In this document: positions 37,264 through 48,400 of the stretch, piece after piece
Layout: each line of letters opens with the position of its first letter
Numbering within the stretch: the stretch's first letter is position 1
Source of the DNA: Lotus japonicus
Lineage: Eukaryota > Streptophyta > Magnoliopsida > Fabales > Fabaceae
Assembly: GCF_012489685.1 (NCBI RefSeq)
Contig: NC_080042.1
Coordinates: forward strand, 54,054,066-54,118,065
Reading direction: 5' to 3'
Length of the DNA: 64,000 nt
Made by a program: the position numbers and the translations under genes
Notes under the pieces: generated by a model
Database searches by the model: none
Seen by the model: only the letters and a program-made list of their open reading frames with translations
Told to the model about the DNA's origin: nothing

Positions 37264-37298
<35 letters not shown>
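37264..37298. repeat. (GA)n microsatellite
   Basis: About 17 tandem AG/GA units directly after the exon-like segment. Confidence 0.95.
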
Positions 37299-37301
<3 letters not shown>

Positions 37302-39770
37302 TGATTGGATACAAAGAAAGCTAATAAAGTGGTTATATTATTGTCAAACAAAAGCTATATGGGATAAGATTTTAAAAATTATTCTAGAATTTTAAAATGT
37401 AAATTTAAAAAAAATGATTGTGTATCAGTTTCATACTTTAGTCTATGTTGTCACTTATCAAGCACTCTCTTCACAACCTGATGCAGAATTGCACAAGATA
37501 GTGAGTAAAGCACTTCATTCATATAATTTTGGGCTTCTATATTGAATATTTTTCTACTTCTATTCTCAAATTTTATGGGTAGTTGATGGAGCATGAACTT
37601 TATTCATAAGAGTTCATATCCAAGTGATTTGAAATGTGGAACTATTGACATTGAACATATTGGAGTGGAACATATACACTGTTATTTCCTTTGCTTTTTC
37701 TTATTTAATCACAAGTTACCCTCACTGATGTGTGCAATATAGAAAGGTAACAATATTTGGATAAGTGAAATCTTTTACTAATATAATTTCATAAGAAACT
37801 GACATTAGTAGCTACATACCAGTATGTGCTTGAAGAAGTAACAATATAAAAAAATGAGGCCCCCATTTGAGTTGTTGAGAAATGGAGAGAGGGTGTGATT
37901 GCTCGTGCTTACTTTGTGCTTTTCACTGTGGAATTCATATATGTAACTTTTGTACAAAGAGCTGTTAATTTGTTCAGATTTCAAATGATTGATTCTGAAG
38001 ATATATTTAAAAGATATTTCTTTGGAAGATATAAGATCACTTCTCTATCAGACCTTGGAAATTTGTGTTGAAGATAGTTAATTTTGGAGAGTACAATTGT
38101 TTTAGGAAACAAGGTGGTGTCTATTCAGTAGGAGCTGCTCCTGATGGTGTTTTTGGGGTTCGAAGTATTTCATTTCCAAATTTGCTGGAAAATAGATTGA
38201 TTAGAAATTCTTCCTCAAGTTGTTTAAATCAAAATGGGTTTGGGATGATTCTTTTCTATTATGATTATAATTGATGTATCAAATGATGTTTCACATTTTG
38301 TATGTTTAATATAATTTCAATATTTTTTAGAGTACAAAGACCCGGTGGAAAGGAAAATTTTAATGAAAATATTGTGATGTTAAAACTAACATGTTAAGCA
38401 CATGTCATTGACTCTCGAGCTTTGCTCTTTTTTTTTAAAGTACCTTGAAATTAGACAATTTATAAAGAGAGTGGTTTTGACACCATATCGAGCTAATTCT
38501 GATGAAGAACTTGAGCTTTTCAAATCAAATTTGTTTTTCCACTACAAGCATGCTTATGTTGCATGCTTATGTATGAATTTTGCGATTTGATGAAACTTAC
38601 TATTCGTGCTAATGTACTATAGAATAGAAAGACATTTTATTGCTTTTTATGTCAAGAAATTTCCAGATTAAATTTTGTTTTATAGGAAATCGTAATGGCA
38701 TTAAAGTCTCAATCAAAAAACTAGAATAAGAGAGAAATAAAGAAAGAATCAATTAAATTGAATAATCATAACATTAATTGAAATTTAATTTTGAAAATAT
38801 CAACTTAACTACTTCATCGTCATATTTGTTAAAGATTCCATTTGTAACCCCAAGATAAGGGAACACTTGAGTTAGTATTAAGAACAAATTCTATAAGGAA
38901 AAACAATAAATTTGGACTAACATGAGTTTAAGAAATTCTAAAAGTGAAACTAAAAGCACCAGTGTATCACTTTCATTAACTAAAAGTAGGAAAAGAAATT
39001 CATCAAACAATATAATGTACTCTTATTTTTGTACAAATTACATGGTTAAAAGTTCCAACGGGGAGGTACATTTTAAATGAAATTACTTTCATGATAAAAC
39101 TAACATAAAAAAAAATTCTTATAGTTTATGTACATTCTTTATAATTTTTCAAATAGTTTTAAGAGTAAATATAGAATAAGTATGAACGAGCATATTAGAA
39201 AAATCGTTAATATCATTCCAATACCTTTTTCATTATTGTAAAATAATTTTAGAAGTAAATTTTACATGAAAATACTAGAAATGTAAATTTTAAGAAAATC
39301 TCACTGCTTTGAAATATAATTTCATGTAAACATAGTTTTCTTTTATTTTTGTACAAATTGCAGGATGAAAATATCTCACAGAAGAAACATTTTACATGAA
39401 AATCTATTCCTATTAAAACTATTAAAAATTATTTTTTCATAATTATGATATAATGAAAATGTAGTTGTAAAATTATGTTATATGAGGATTAGAAAAAAAT
39501 TCAATGTGTGTGTGTGTATATATATATATATATTAAGTTTAAATTACATTGTTAAAAACTTTTACGATAAGATATATTTTCATGTCAAAAATAATTTTGA
39601 TATAATTTCAATGTATTTTTTTAATTTTTCAAAATATTTATGTAAATAAAACTATAGAATATCTCCAATGCATGAGTATAAAACTAGATATGTTAGATGA
39701 GCTCATCCCAATTAGTCTTGACTCAATAATGGAATAGATTAAATGTACATATCTTGACCTTCCGCACAGA

Positions 39771-40380
39771 ATGAAAGACCCGCAATTATTTCAAGATAGA
39801 GTAATATTAACTCCTACACTGGAGGCTGTTGAAATGATAAACACTTACATGCTTGACTTGATAGCTGCACCAGAACATGAATATCTGAGCTCCAACTCTG
39901 CCTTGCGATCTTATGAGCATTCTGAAATCCAAGGTGAGTGGTTTACCACATAATTTTTGAATGACACTAAAAGTTAAGGAATGTCAAACAAAAAACTATT
40001 ATTAAAAGTTGGTATTCCAATCATGCTTTTGAGAAATATAGACCAAGCAGCAGGTTTATGCAATGGAACCAGATTAATTGTTGATGAACTTGGTGAACGT
40101 TATATTGGTGCAACTGTTATCACTGAAACCAATGCTAATGACAAAGTGCACATTTCAATAATGGACTTGGTTCCTTCTGATCCAAATTTCCAATTAAATT
40201 CAGAAGAAGACAGTTTTCAATTGTAGTATGCTTTGCGATGATCATAAACAAAAGCCAACGACAAACACTATCTCAGATTGTGCTCTTCTTTCTGAGGCTC
40301 GTCTTCACTCATGGTCAGTTATATGTAGCTCTCTCTAGAGTACGCTCAAGAAAATGTCTTAAACTTTGAATACTGGATGA
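39771..40380 (+). pseudogene. Helitron Pif1-type helicase, C-terminal remnant
   Basis: Helitron Rep-helicase proteins unwind DNA during rolling-circle transposition. Here only the C-terminal helicase end remains: ILTPTLEAVEMINTYML and EYLSS in the first segment (39771-39953), then GIPIMLLRNIDQAAGLCNGT and MDLVPSDPNF in the second (39981-40226). The last part (40227-40380) reads as degraded INKSQ…TLSQ and HGQLYVALSRVRS motifs in shifted frames. Stops at 39951-39953 and 40224-40226 and frame changes make it a pseudogene. The Rep nuclease domain is absent. The terminal CTAG lies 220 bp downstream. Confidence 0.88.
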
Positions 40381-41962
40381 GTCAGGCAAACAACAGACCA
40401 GTACTATAAATGTAGTGTTTAAGGAAGTTTTTGAAAATGTTTGATGTGTACAACACAATTTCATTTATTTATTCTATTTTTCTCTTCATATATTATTACA
40501 TGATTGACTTATGTATAATTTAAAAATTACATATATATGAAAACTAATTTATTTATTACAAAATTCTAACATAAAATTCCGTGCAGCGCACGGGTTATCG
40601 TACTAGTATATCATTCATTGTCGTTTTAGCTGCGTGGATGCTTTTCTCTTCTTCACATTGTAAGAGAAAAAAGAGGCAAACTTTTCTTCAAAGCAAAGCT
40701 ATCAGTTTTGTAATTAGTAGGGAAGTTCAACATAAAAAAAAAAAGGGCTAAAAATCACTTTTGCCTTTGATGTTTCAAGTTTGTGTAAATTCTGCCCCTA
40801 TTCTTTTTTTGTCTAAATTTCTACCCTCTTTGTTTCCAAAAAGTATAGTGAATGCCCCTCCGTCAATCAGACATTAGAAACCTAACGTCTGACGCTGATG
40901 TGGCTTTTATTTAAAGTATTTGATTATAATTTTAAATAAAAAAACTTTTAATCCTAAATTAAACACAAATTTCATTTCAAAAAAATATTAAACACAAATT
41001 TAATTCTTCTTCTTGGCTTTTATTTAGAGTATTTGATTATAATTTTAATAAAAAAAATTTAATCCTAAATTAAACACAAATTTCATTTCAAAAAAAAATT
41101 AAAACACAAATTTAATTCTTCTTCTTCTTCAATACCATCAACAACATCCAATAAAAAAACTCAGAAACCCATTAATTCATAATCTCACATCTTCCTTTAT
41201 TAGTTCATCAACTTCTTCATCCTGTCAATGCTGCCACCGAAAACCGCCACCAACTCCTCCCTCACTCCCGCTGTAAGACCTGGATTTTCAGAACAAGCTA
41301 ATTTCCGACTCACGCGAAGAATCAGTGTAAGCGTGACAGGAGTTTGATATTTGAGAAAGATTAATGAAGAAGAAAGTTCAGGAATTGCTTGAGGAATGTT
41401 GCGTAGTTGTTTTCGGAGTTAGTGCGAGTCGTCTGCACACTTGCCTTAGGGCGAGCGTGTCCAGAATAGGCTATTTCGCTCTTAAAGCAACGTTTTGAGT
41501 GAGATTTCGAACTCTTTGAAAATTTAAAGATTCTCTTTATTTTTCCATCGACCAGCGTTTCATTTCGGAACTCTGGACTATACGCACGATAGGTTTCACT
41601 TTTCGGATGTCCGCCGACGCTAATTTCTTTGCTTCGAAACACTAGTTTTGAGCGATGGATGAAGACTTTTTCTATTCGGGACTTCTAACGAAGATTCCAT
41701 CCGCGTTGCCAGACTTGTTTCGACATTTCCAATCTTTCTTCAGTACAAAGTTTTGTCGTTTGAGCATCACAGCAAAAAGTAGTTTTTCGGGACAGACTAA
41801 CTTACACCGCTTTTGGCGTTTTGGATATCGTTTTTCCCAAATCCTAGATATTTGTTTTGAGTTCTGGAATTCTGACGCCAGAATCTCTCTTAGAATTTCA
41901 CGGTGAACGTGCTGCAAAAATCGGAATCGCGAAATTTTCATTTTTCCGCAATTTCACCCGCC

Positions 41963-41970
41963 TATAAATA
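41963..41970 (+). promoter_or_regulatory. LTR TATA box (5' LTR)
   Basis: CCTATAAATAGCGCGAAAAAGC. The TATAAATA core is identical in the 3' LTR and in the otherwise divergent solo LTR, which makes it the likely promoter for the element's RNA. Confidence 0.8.
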
Positions 41971-42098
41971 GCGCGAAAAAGCAAAATCCTTTCATTTTCT
42001 TTCCTCAAGAGCCGCGAGTTTGGGAGAGCAAGGGAGGAGAAGATTTTCGCGAAAACTTGACCAATCTTCGTGCAGTTCGTCCCTACTTCTAGGTATCG

Positions 42099-42105
42099 AG
42101 GTAAC
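42099..42105 (+). promoter_or_regulatory. Conserved splice-donor-like site in the LTR leader
   Basis: ATCGAG/GTAACT lies ~135 bp after the TATA box; the solo LTR has CTCGAG/GTATAG at the same distance. The ~3.3 kb leader before gag may therefore be spliced. The acceptor is not identified. Confidence 0.4.
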
Positions 42106-43623
42106 TATCATGATTCTTACCTCTGATTACTGTTTCTGCTGAGTTTCTGAAGTCGTTTCTGTGCTCACAGTTTTGAGCTTTTTCTAAAATTGTCCGATTT
42201 CCTCGATTTCTTGGTTGGGTTAGGTTCTCTAGGTTCCCAAGAGCCTAAAACCTCTGTCAGTAAACTCTGATTGTGATCCAGTTGACAGGGATCTGAAAAA
42301 CTGATTCAAAATCCTTTTTGTCTCACATTTCGAAACTTTATTGTCGAAAAGCTATAATCTGACTTCGTGCCTTTAGGATTTGTTGTCACGGATGTCATGA
42401 GGATCATTGCTGTCAAATTTGTTTTCAGAACTGATAACTTTGAAGTTTTGAGCCTTTATTTTGGACCAAAATGCCCCTGGATAGCCGTATTTCAACCCGA
42501 TTGTCCGAAAATTGTTCTGACAGTTTCTTTGCCTTAGTTTTACCCTAAAACTACCTTGTAAACTGATTTGATCGAAGAAAAAGAGCCGAAGCCCTTTTCT
42601 CCTTATGGCCGTGGGCTATTCCTAAAGGGGGGGGGGGAGTTTTTCGTTTTCGTACCCGATTGTCGTATTCTGAAGCTTTAATGCTTTGTCTATCGTTTAT
42701 GCATTGTATTGCGATCGAACTAATCGATTTTGTTTGGTTTCTGCTTTGTTTTCTCTGAGGTTCAGTTGAAGGAACTTTGGAATACTCAGAGCAATTGTTT
42801 GAGGAGAACTTTGTTTGCGAAGCTGGAACAGCTCGAGGTTAGAGCAACTTACTATATATTAGCTATGAATGCTTTACTTTGATGTTGATTATGTTGATGA
42901 ACTGATGTTGTGATGTTGTGCTTTGTTGGATTGTGCGTTTTGACGCGACTTCGGAGTGGAGATTCATTGATCTGGTGATCTTTGATGTTTCGGGTTGGAT
43001 GAGCAACCCTAGGCAAGTTCAAACGAGGGGTTTGGGACTTAGCCATTTGTTGGGATTCGTTGGTTTACTTAGACTTTCCCCGGGAAACTTCTTTTGGGTG
43101 GTTGGTTTTCGGAAAACCTAGAATGAATAGAATTTTGTAAACTAGAGACTTTGGGAGACTTAGACTTTGAGAAATAAACTCATAACCTGACTAATTCAAT
43201 TCGAAACGTTTTTACTAAATGAATAGTCATAGGAGAACTAAAGGGGAAAACATTTACGAAAGACGGGGAAAAGTCGACCTTTGTTGTGGGTTTGGAGAGT
43301 TATCGGAATTGGGGAAAGCCACTAAGGTGAGCTATGGTGATGATTGAAAGTCACCGAGTACTTTAGTACTCTTGGGGAGTGTTGTGGAGCCGTGTTGTAT
43401 TGACCGACACCTAGTGCTCTTGTTGTTTGGGCGGTGTTGTATTGACCGACACTAGACCCTTGTGTATTCTGTGGATGGAGTTGTGTTGTATTGACCGACA
43501 CTCACTCCGAGTTGTGTTGTATTGACCGACACTAACTCATGGGTTTGTTGAGATTGGGTTGTGACCTAAACACTTTCGTGGTAAGGACGATTCGTTGTTT
43601 GGCTAACCATATTGCATCAATCG

Positions 43624-43822
43624 GGTGAATAACGGGAATGGTTCACCTGTGCATATCATGGTGAATAACGGGAATGGTTCACCTTGCATAAATGATGAAT
43701 AACGGGAATGGTTCATCATATGGTGAATAAAAGAAATGGTTCACCAAGGATGAATAACGGGAATGGTCCATCCAGGATGGATAACGGGAATGCTTCACTT
43801 GTGGCGAACGGGAACGCGTCAC
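43624..43822 (+). repeat. Hairpin repeat array with covarying arms (5' LTR)
   Basis: Six to seven units share a core near TAACGGGAATGG, each flanked by complementary arms: GGTGAA/TTCACC, GATGAA/TTCATC, GGATGR/YCCATCC and GTGGCG/CGTCAC (one G-U pair). The arms change between units but remain complementary. The matching array is at 52250-52472. Confidence 0.85.
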
Positions 43823-44033
43823 AAATCCGGATTCATGATTGCATATCACGCATACATTCATGCTGACTTGGATTGTGTGCTGGTTGTTTATTGAAGCAAT
43901 GTTAGAGCCATAACATGCTAGGATTGTTTATATATATATATATATATCAACATATATCTATACCCCATATCACATGTTGAGTGTATATCTACGTATTTCT
44001 GTGAGTTGACCCTAGCGCCTTGGCTTTGTTTGT

Positions 44034-44735
44034 ATGTTTGTGTTTGGGCGGTCAGCCTGCTGCCAGATGTCGATGGCCGACTGGTTCTCGATGGTCTCTC
44101 CCTCGGGGGGGATCAGATATGAGCTGCTGGATCGGGATGCCCCCACCGCTTGGGTGATTGATGTCCCTGGTCACCGAGCGACGTATAGGGGAAGGGTCAT
44201 GGAGGACCGGACGGATGAGCGAGGACGCCTGACGAGAGGAGTGCTACGACGTATGGAGCTGAGTTTTGACTTGCCGCCCTCAGTTCATTGTGGACCAGGC
44301 ACTGGACATGCACCACCTGCACCACCTCCGACTTCACTTTCTGTTGAGGAGGACCCAGAGGAGATCGAGCCTGCTGCTGCTGCTACACCTGTTGTGCCAC
44401 CTCCGGCTACTGCCATCGCTTCTACCGACGTGGCGTCGTCCTCTAGGCTCGTACAGCCGAGGAGGGAGTCCGTTGTCCCATCCGCCTCACGTCTCTTATC
44501 TTTCTCTTCACCGCACGGCTACCGTGTGGACCCCTTGATGAGGGTGGTGGAGGAGGATGTTCTCACAGGAGAGGTGGATGTGGAGACCGGCTCGACTAGG
44601 GCGGTGCGCAGGACAGTGAGGAGGGAGGTTATGGACTTGGACACCGAGATGATTACGGTGGATTCCGACTCTGACTCCGAGAGCAGTGGGGAGAGCTACT
44701 CGCCGAGCAGCGATGAGGAGGAGGAGGATTGGTGA
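44034..44735 (+). CDS. LTR-encoded 233-aa protein of unknown function (5' LTR copy)
   Basis: An open 233-codon frame inside the LTR. A better-placed start is probably the ATG at 44076 (ATGGCC, MADWF…), since the frame's homology with the solo LTR begins around there. Order: a globular-looking N-terminal ~80 residues (YELLDRDAPTAWVIDVPGHRATYRGR, charged), a Pro/Ala/Ser-rich linker (about 85-145), a second conserved-looking block (GYRVDPLMRVVEEDVLTGEVD), and a very acidic serine-rich C-terminus ending SSDEEEEDW. No membrane segment is seen. GC content is higher than its surroundings. The two LTR copies differ at about six sites, of which two change an amino acid, and both remain open. I do not recognise the family; it is not gag, pol or a known envelope type. 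Confidence 0.6.
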   Translation: MFVFGRSACCQMSMADWFSMVSPSGGIRYELLDRDAPTAWVIDVPGHRATYRGRVMEDRTDERGRLTRGVLRRMELSFDLPPSVHCGPGTGHAPPAPPPTSLSVEEDPEEIEPAAAATPVVPPPATAIASTDVASSSRLVQPRRESVVPSASRLLSFSSPHGYRVDPLMRVVEEDVLTGEVDVETGSTRAVRRTVRREVMDLDTEMITVDSDSDSESSGESYSPSSDEEEEDW

Positions 44736-45207
44736 GCTGAGCTGGGAGGGTAGGTTAGGATTAGCGACATTTTTTGTGTAGAGCTCTGATCGTCAGTTTC
44801 TTTTTGGGGACAGGGTAGGTTCCGATGTGTGGCTTTTTGTGTGGTTCTTTTGAGGAGGATAACAGAGAGTCTGTCGGAGTATAGGGGTCTTTCTTTCAGG
44901 CCATTTTTGGGTGCCGACTTTCTCATTGGATGACTGTATTTTGATACTTTTACTCACAGTTCTGGTTTGTATATTTGCCTGCGGGCGTACTACTATGGAG
45001 TCACTGCGAGTTCGCGTGACATGGAGTGCAGCTAAGGCTGTACAGATGTATATATTGTATATCGGTTAGTTTAGTTGTTGGGTTTTGTCTTTATGTCCTT
45101 ATCGCTTTGATTTAAAGGAAAGAAAACAAAAAAAAAATTACCTGTTTTCCGCGTAAAGTTTATTTTTTGTTACTAAAGTGACACTTGGAAATCGGGGTGT
45201 TACATTG

Positions 45208-45220
45208 TGGTATCAGAGCT
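45208..45220 (+). promoter_or_regulatory. Tekay primer binding site
   Basis: TGGTATCAGAGCT, three bases after the 5' LTR, complementary to the initiator-methionine tRNA 3' end; it primes minus-strand DNA synthesis. Confidence 0.92.
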
Positions 45221-45415
45221 TAGTCGAGTCTTTTGGGAGTCTTTGGGGAATAGTTCTTCTGTGCTAGGTTGTGTGACTCTGCAAAGAGTGAAAATTGATT
45301 GTCTGCAGAACGATTTTTCGTTCTAATTGATTGTATTATTATTACTTAATTATATGGAGTAGCTTTGGTGCTATTCTACGAGTAGGACTAACCGTTTTCT
45401 TGGGGCTAACAGACG

Positions 45416-48400
45416 ATGGTGAACACGAATCAGCTAGCGGAGATGATGGCCACTATGGCCCAGGCAATGACTAACCAAGCGAATGACAATGCTTTGAGAC
45501 GTGCTGCGGAGGAAGCGCGTGATCAACACCAGCGTCAGAGGGAGGCGACTCTGGATCAGAACAAAGGTTTGAATGACTTCAGGAGACAGGATCCACCTAA
45601 GTTTTCGGGAGGTACTGACCCGGACAAAGCGGAACTCTGGATAGAAGAGATTGAGAAGATCTTTGGAGTGTTACAGACTGCTGAGGGAGCCAAAGTGGGG
45701 CTGGCAACCTATCTGTTGTTGGGAGATGCTGAGTACTGGTGGAGAGGCGCCCGAGGGATGATGGAAGCCAATCATGTTGAGGTGAACTGGAATTCTTTTC
45801 GAACTGCTTTTCTCGAGAAGTATTTCCCTGACAGTGCTCGTGACGAGCGTGAATCACAGTTTCTGACTCTTAAACAAGGAAGCATGACCATTCCGGAGTA
45901 TGCTGCCAAGTTAGAGTCTCTGGCAAAGTACTTTCGGTTTTTCCGTGATCAAGTTGATGAACCCTACATGTGCAAGAGATTTGTGAGGGGATTGAGGCCT
46001 GACATTGAAGACTCGGTGAGACCGTTGGGGATCATGAGATTCCAGGAGTTGGTTGAGAAGGCAACTGAGGTGGAATTGATGAAGAATCGGAGGTACAACA
46101 GGGCTGGAACAGGGGGACCGGTGAGGTCGGCACCACAGAGTTTTCAAGGAAGAGGAAGGTTCCAGGCGAGGAAGCCATATCAACGTCCTGCGGGGAGAGG
46201 GTTTACCCCGGGATCTTACAAGCCGATGGCTGCTGCTGCTACTTCTGGAGGGTCGGGAAGTCGTACCCCAAACCGCGAGGTGACTTGTTTCCGGTGTGGA
46301 GGAACCGGGCACTATGCAAACAATTGCACGAGGCCACCAAGATGCTACAACTGCAACAAATCTGGGCATCTGGCTACGGATTGCAAGGCACCAAAGGTTG
46401 AGCCGTCTATGAATGCTGTTAGTGGAAAGCGCTCAGTGGCGAAGGGAAGAGTGTATACAATGGATGGAGAAGAGGCTGAAGGAGCTGATGGGTTGATCAG
46501 AGGAGAATGTGAAATTGACGGTAATCTTCTAACTGTACTCTTTGATTCTGGTGCAACTCATTCATTTGTCTCTAAGGATTGCGTATCAAGACTGCATCTG
46601 CCTATTACTACTTTGAGTTTTGATCTTATGGTAACTACACCTGCTAGGACTCTAATTGCTAATGCCGCATGCATGCACTGTTCAGTAGTATATAAAGATA
46701 GAACTTTTCATGCCAACCTAGTATGTCTACCCCTTAAAAACCTAGATGTAATCCTCGGGATGGATTGGTTATCCCACTACCATTGTCTTTTGGACTGTAG
46801 TCGAAAGAAAGTGGTGTTCCCAGACTCGGATCTTTTCGAGTATCTTTCTATTAACCACATTAGTGCGTCGTTGAGCGAGGGCACTCAGAAGTACTTTTCA
46901 TTGCTAAGTCTGGAGGGGAAGAAGGAATCGGATATTCGAGGTATTCCGGTGGTTCGAGATTTTGCGGATGTTTTTCCTGGAGATGTACCTGGACTACCGC
47001 CTGTACGCGATGTAGAGTTTGTGATCGATATTGTACCCGGAACCGGACCGATTTCGATCGCACCTTACCGTATGGCACCTGCGGAGTTAGTGGAGTTGAA
47101 GTCTCAGTTGGAGGATCTTTCGGCAAAAGGATTCATTCGACCAAGTGTTTCACCGTGGGGAGCGCCAATGCTTTTAGTTAAGAAGAAAGACGGAAGGTCG
47201 AGATTATGTGTGGATTACCGACAGCTGAACAAGGCGACGATCAAGAACCGATACCCGTTGCCGAGGATAGATGATTTGATGGATCAGTTGCGAGGGGCTG
47301 CTGTATTTTCGAAGATAGATTTAAAGTCAGGTTATCATCAGATCAGAGTGAAGATTGAGGATATACCAAAGACTGCATTCAGAACACGCTACGGACACTA
47401 TGAGTACCTAGTGATGCCGTTTGGAGTGACTAATGCACCTGCTGTTTTCATGGATTACATGAACCGCATCTTTCATGAATTCTTAGATCGGTTTGTGGTG
47501 GTGTTTATTGATGATATACTGATATACTCGAAGGATGCAACGGAACATGAAGGACATTTGCGCCAAGTTCTACAAGTGTTGAGAGAAAAGAAGCTGTATG
47601 CGAACCCTTCCAAGTGTGAATTGTGGCTGAAGGAAGTTAATTTCTTAGGCCACGTTATCTCAAAGGAAGGCATAGCTGTGGATCCGGCGAAAGTAGAGAC
47701 TGTTTTGGCTTGGGAGCAACCGAAGACAGTGACAGAAATCAGAAGTTTTGTGGGTTTGGCTGGATACTATAGACGCTTCATTGAGGGATTTGCTAAGATT
47801 GTTGGACCTTTGACTCAATTGACGAGGAAGGATCAACCTTTTGCATGGACAGAGGCGTGTGAAACAAGTTTTCAGACTCTGAAGGAATGTTTGACGACGG
47901 CACCTGTACTTATTTTGCCGCAACCAGAAGAACCTTACGAAGTTTATTGTGATGCTTCGTATCAAGGCTTGGGATGTGTGCTGATGCAACATCGAAAGGT
48001 GGTGGCTTATGCTTCGAGACAGTTGAAGACTCATGAGAAGAACTATCCGACTCACGATTTGGAGTTAGCTGCCATTGTGTTTTCGCTGAAAATCTGGAGA
48101 CATTATCTCTATGGTTGTACTTTCACGATATTTAGCGATCACAAGAGCCTTAAATACTTGTTTGATCAGAAGGAGCTGAACATGAGGCAACGAAGATGGA
48201 TGGAGTTCATCAAGGACTATGAGTTTACGTTGCAATATCACCCTGGGAAGGCGAATGTAGTTGCTGATGCTTTGAGCAGAAAGATGCATGTCTCGTCAAT
48301 GATGGTTAAAGAGCTGGAGTTACTGGAACAATTTCGAGATATGAGTTTAGGCGTGACACCGTCTGAAGGAAAGTTGAAGTTCGGTATGATCAGAATTGCC

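Larger units (their letters stand above)
35150..40606 (+). mobile_element. Probable Helitron with helicase remains
   Basis: It starts directly after the CTAG end at 35148 with AATATATAAAGCCCATCC, the same sequence that follows the 5' end at 23240. It ends with the hairpin CCGTGCAGCGCACGG (40579-40593) and CTAG at 40603-40606 followed by T. Near the 3' end it carries Pif1-type Helitron helicase remains, and in the middle two exon-like segments. The 5' TC dinucleotide is not evident. Confidence 0.6.
41272..45204 (+). repeat. Tekay 5' LTR (3,933 bp)
   Basis: Unusually long LTR. In order: promoter region with TATA box (41963), a conserved splice-donor-like site near 42102, GACCGACAC direct repeats (43394-43522), a hairpin array (43624-43822), a (TA)n run (about 43931-43948) and a 233-codon frame (44034-44735). 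Compared with the 3' LTR it lacks about 28 bp after 42869 and 28 bp in the hairpin array. Confidence 0.95.

Noticed and set aside
43624..43822. CRISPR-like appearance of regularly spaced repeats
   Set aside because: Plant nuclear DNA, repeats vary and include their own complementary arms, there are no unique spacers and no cas genes.
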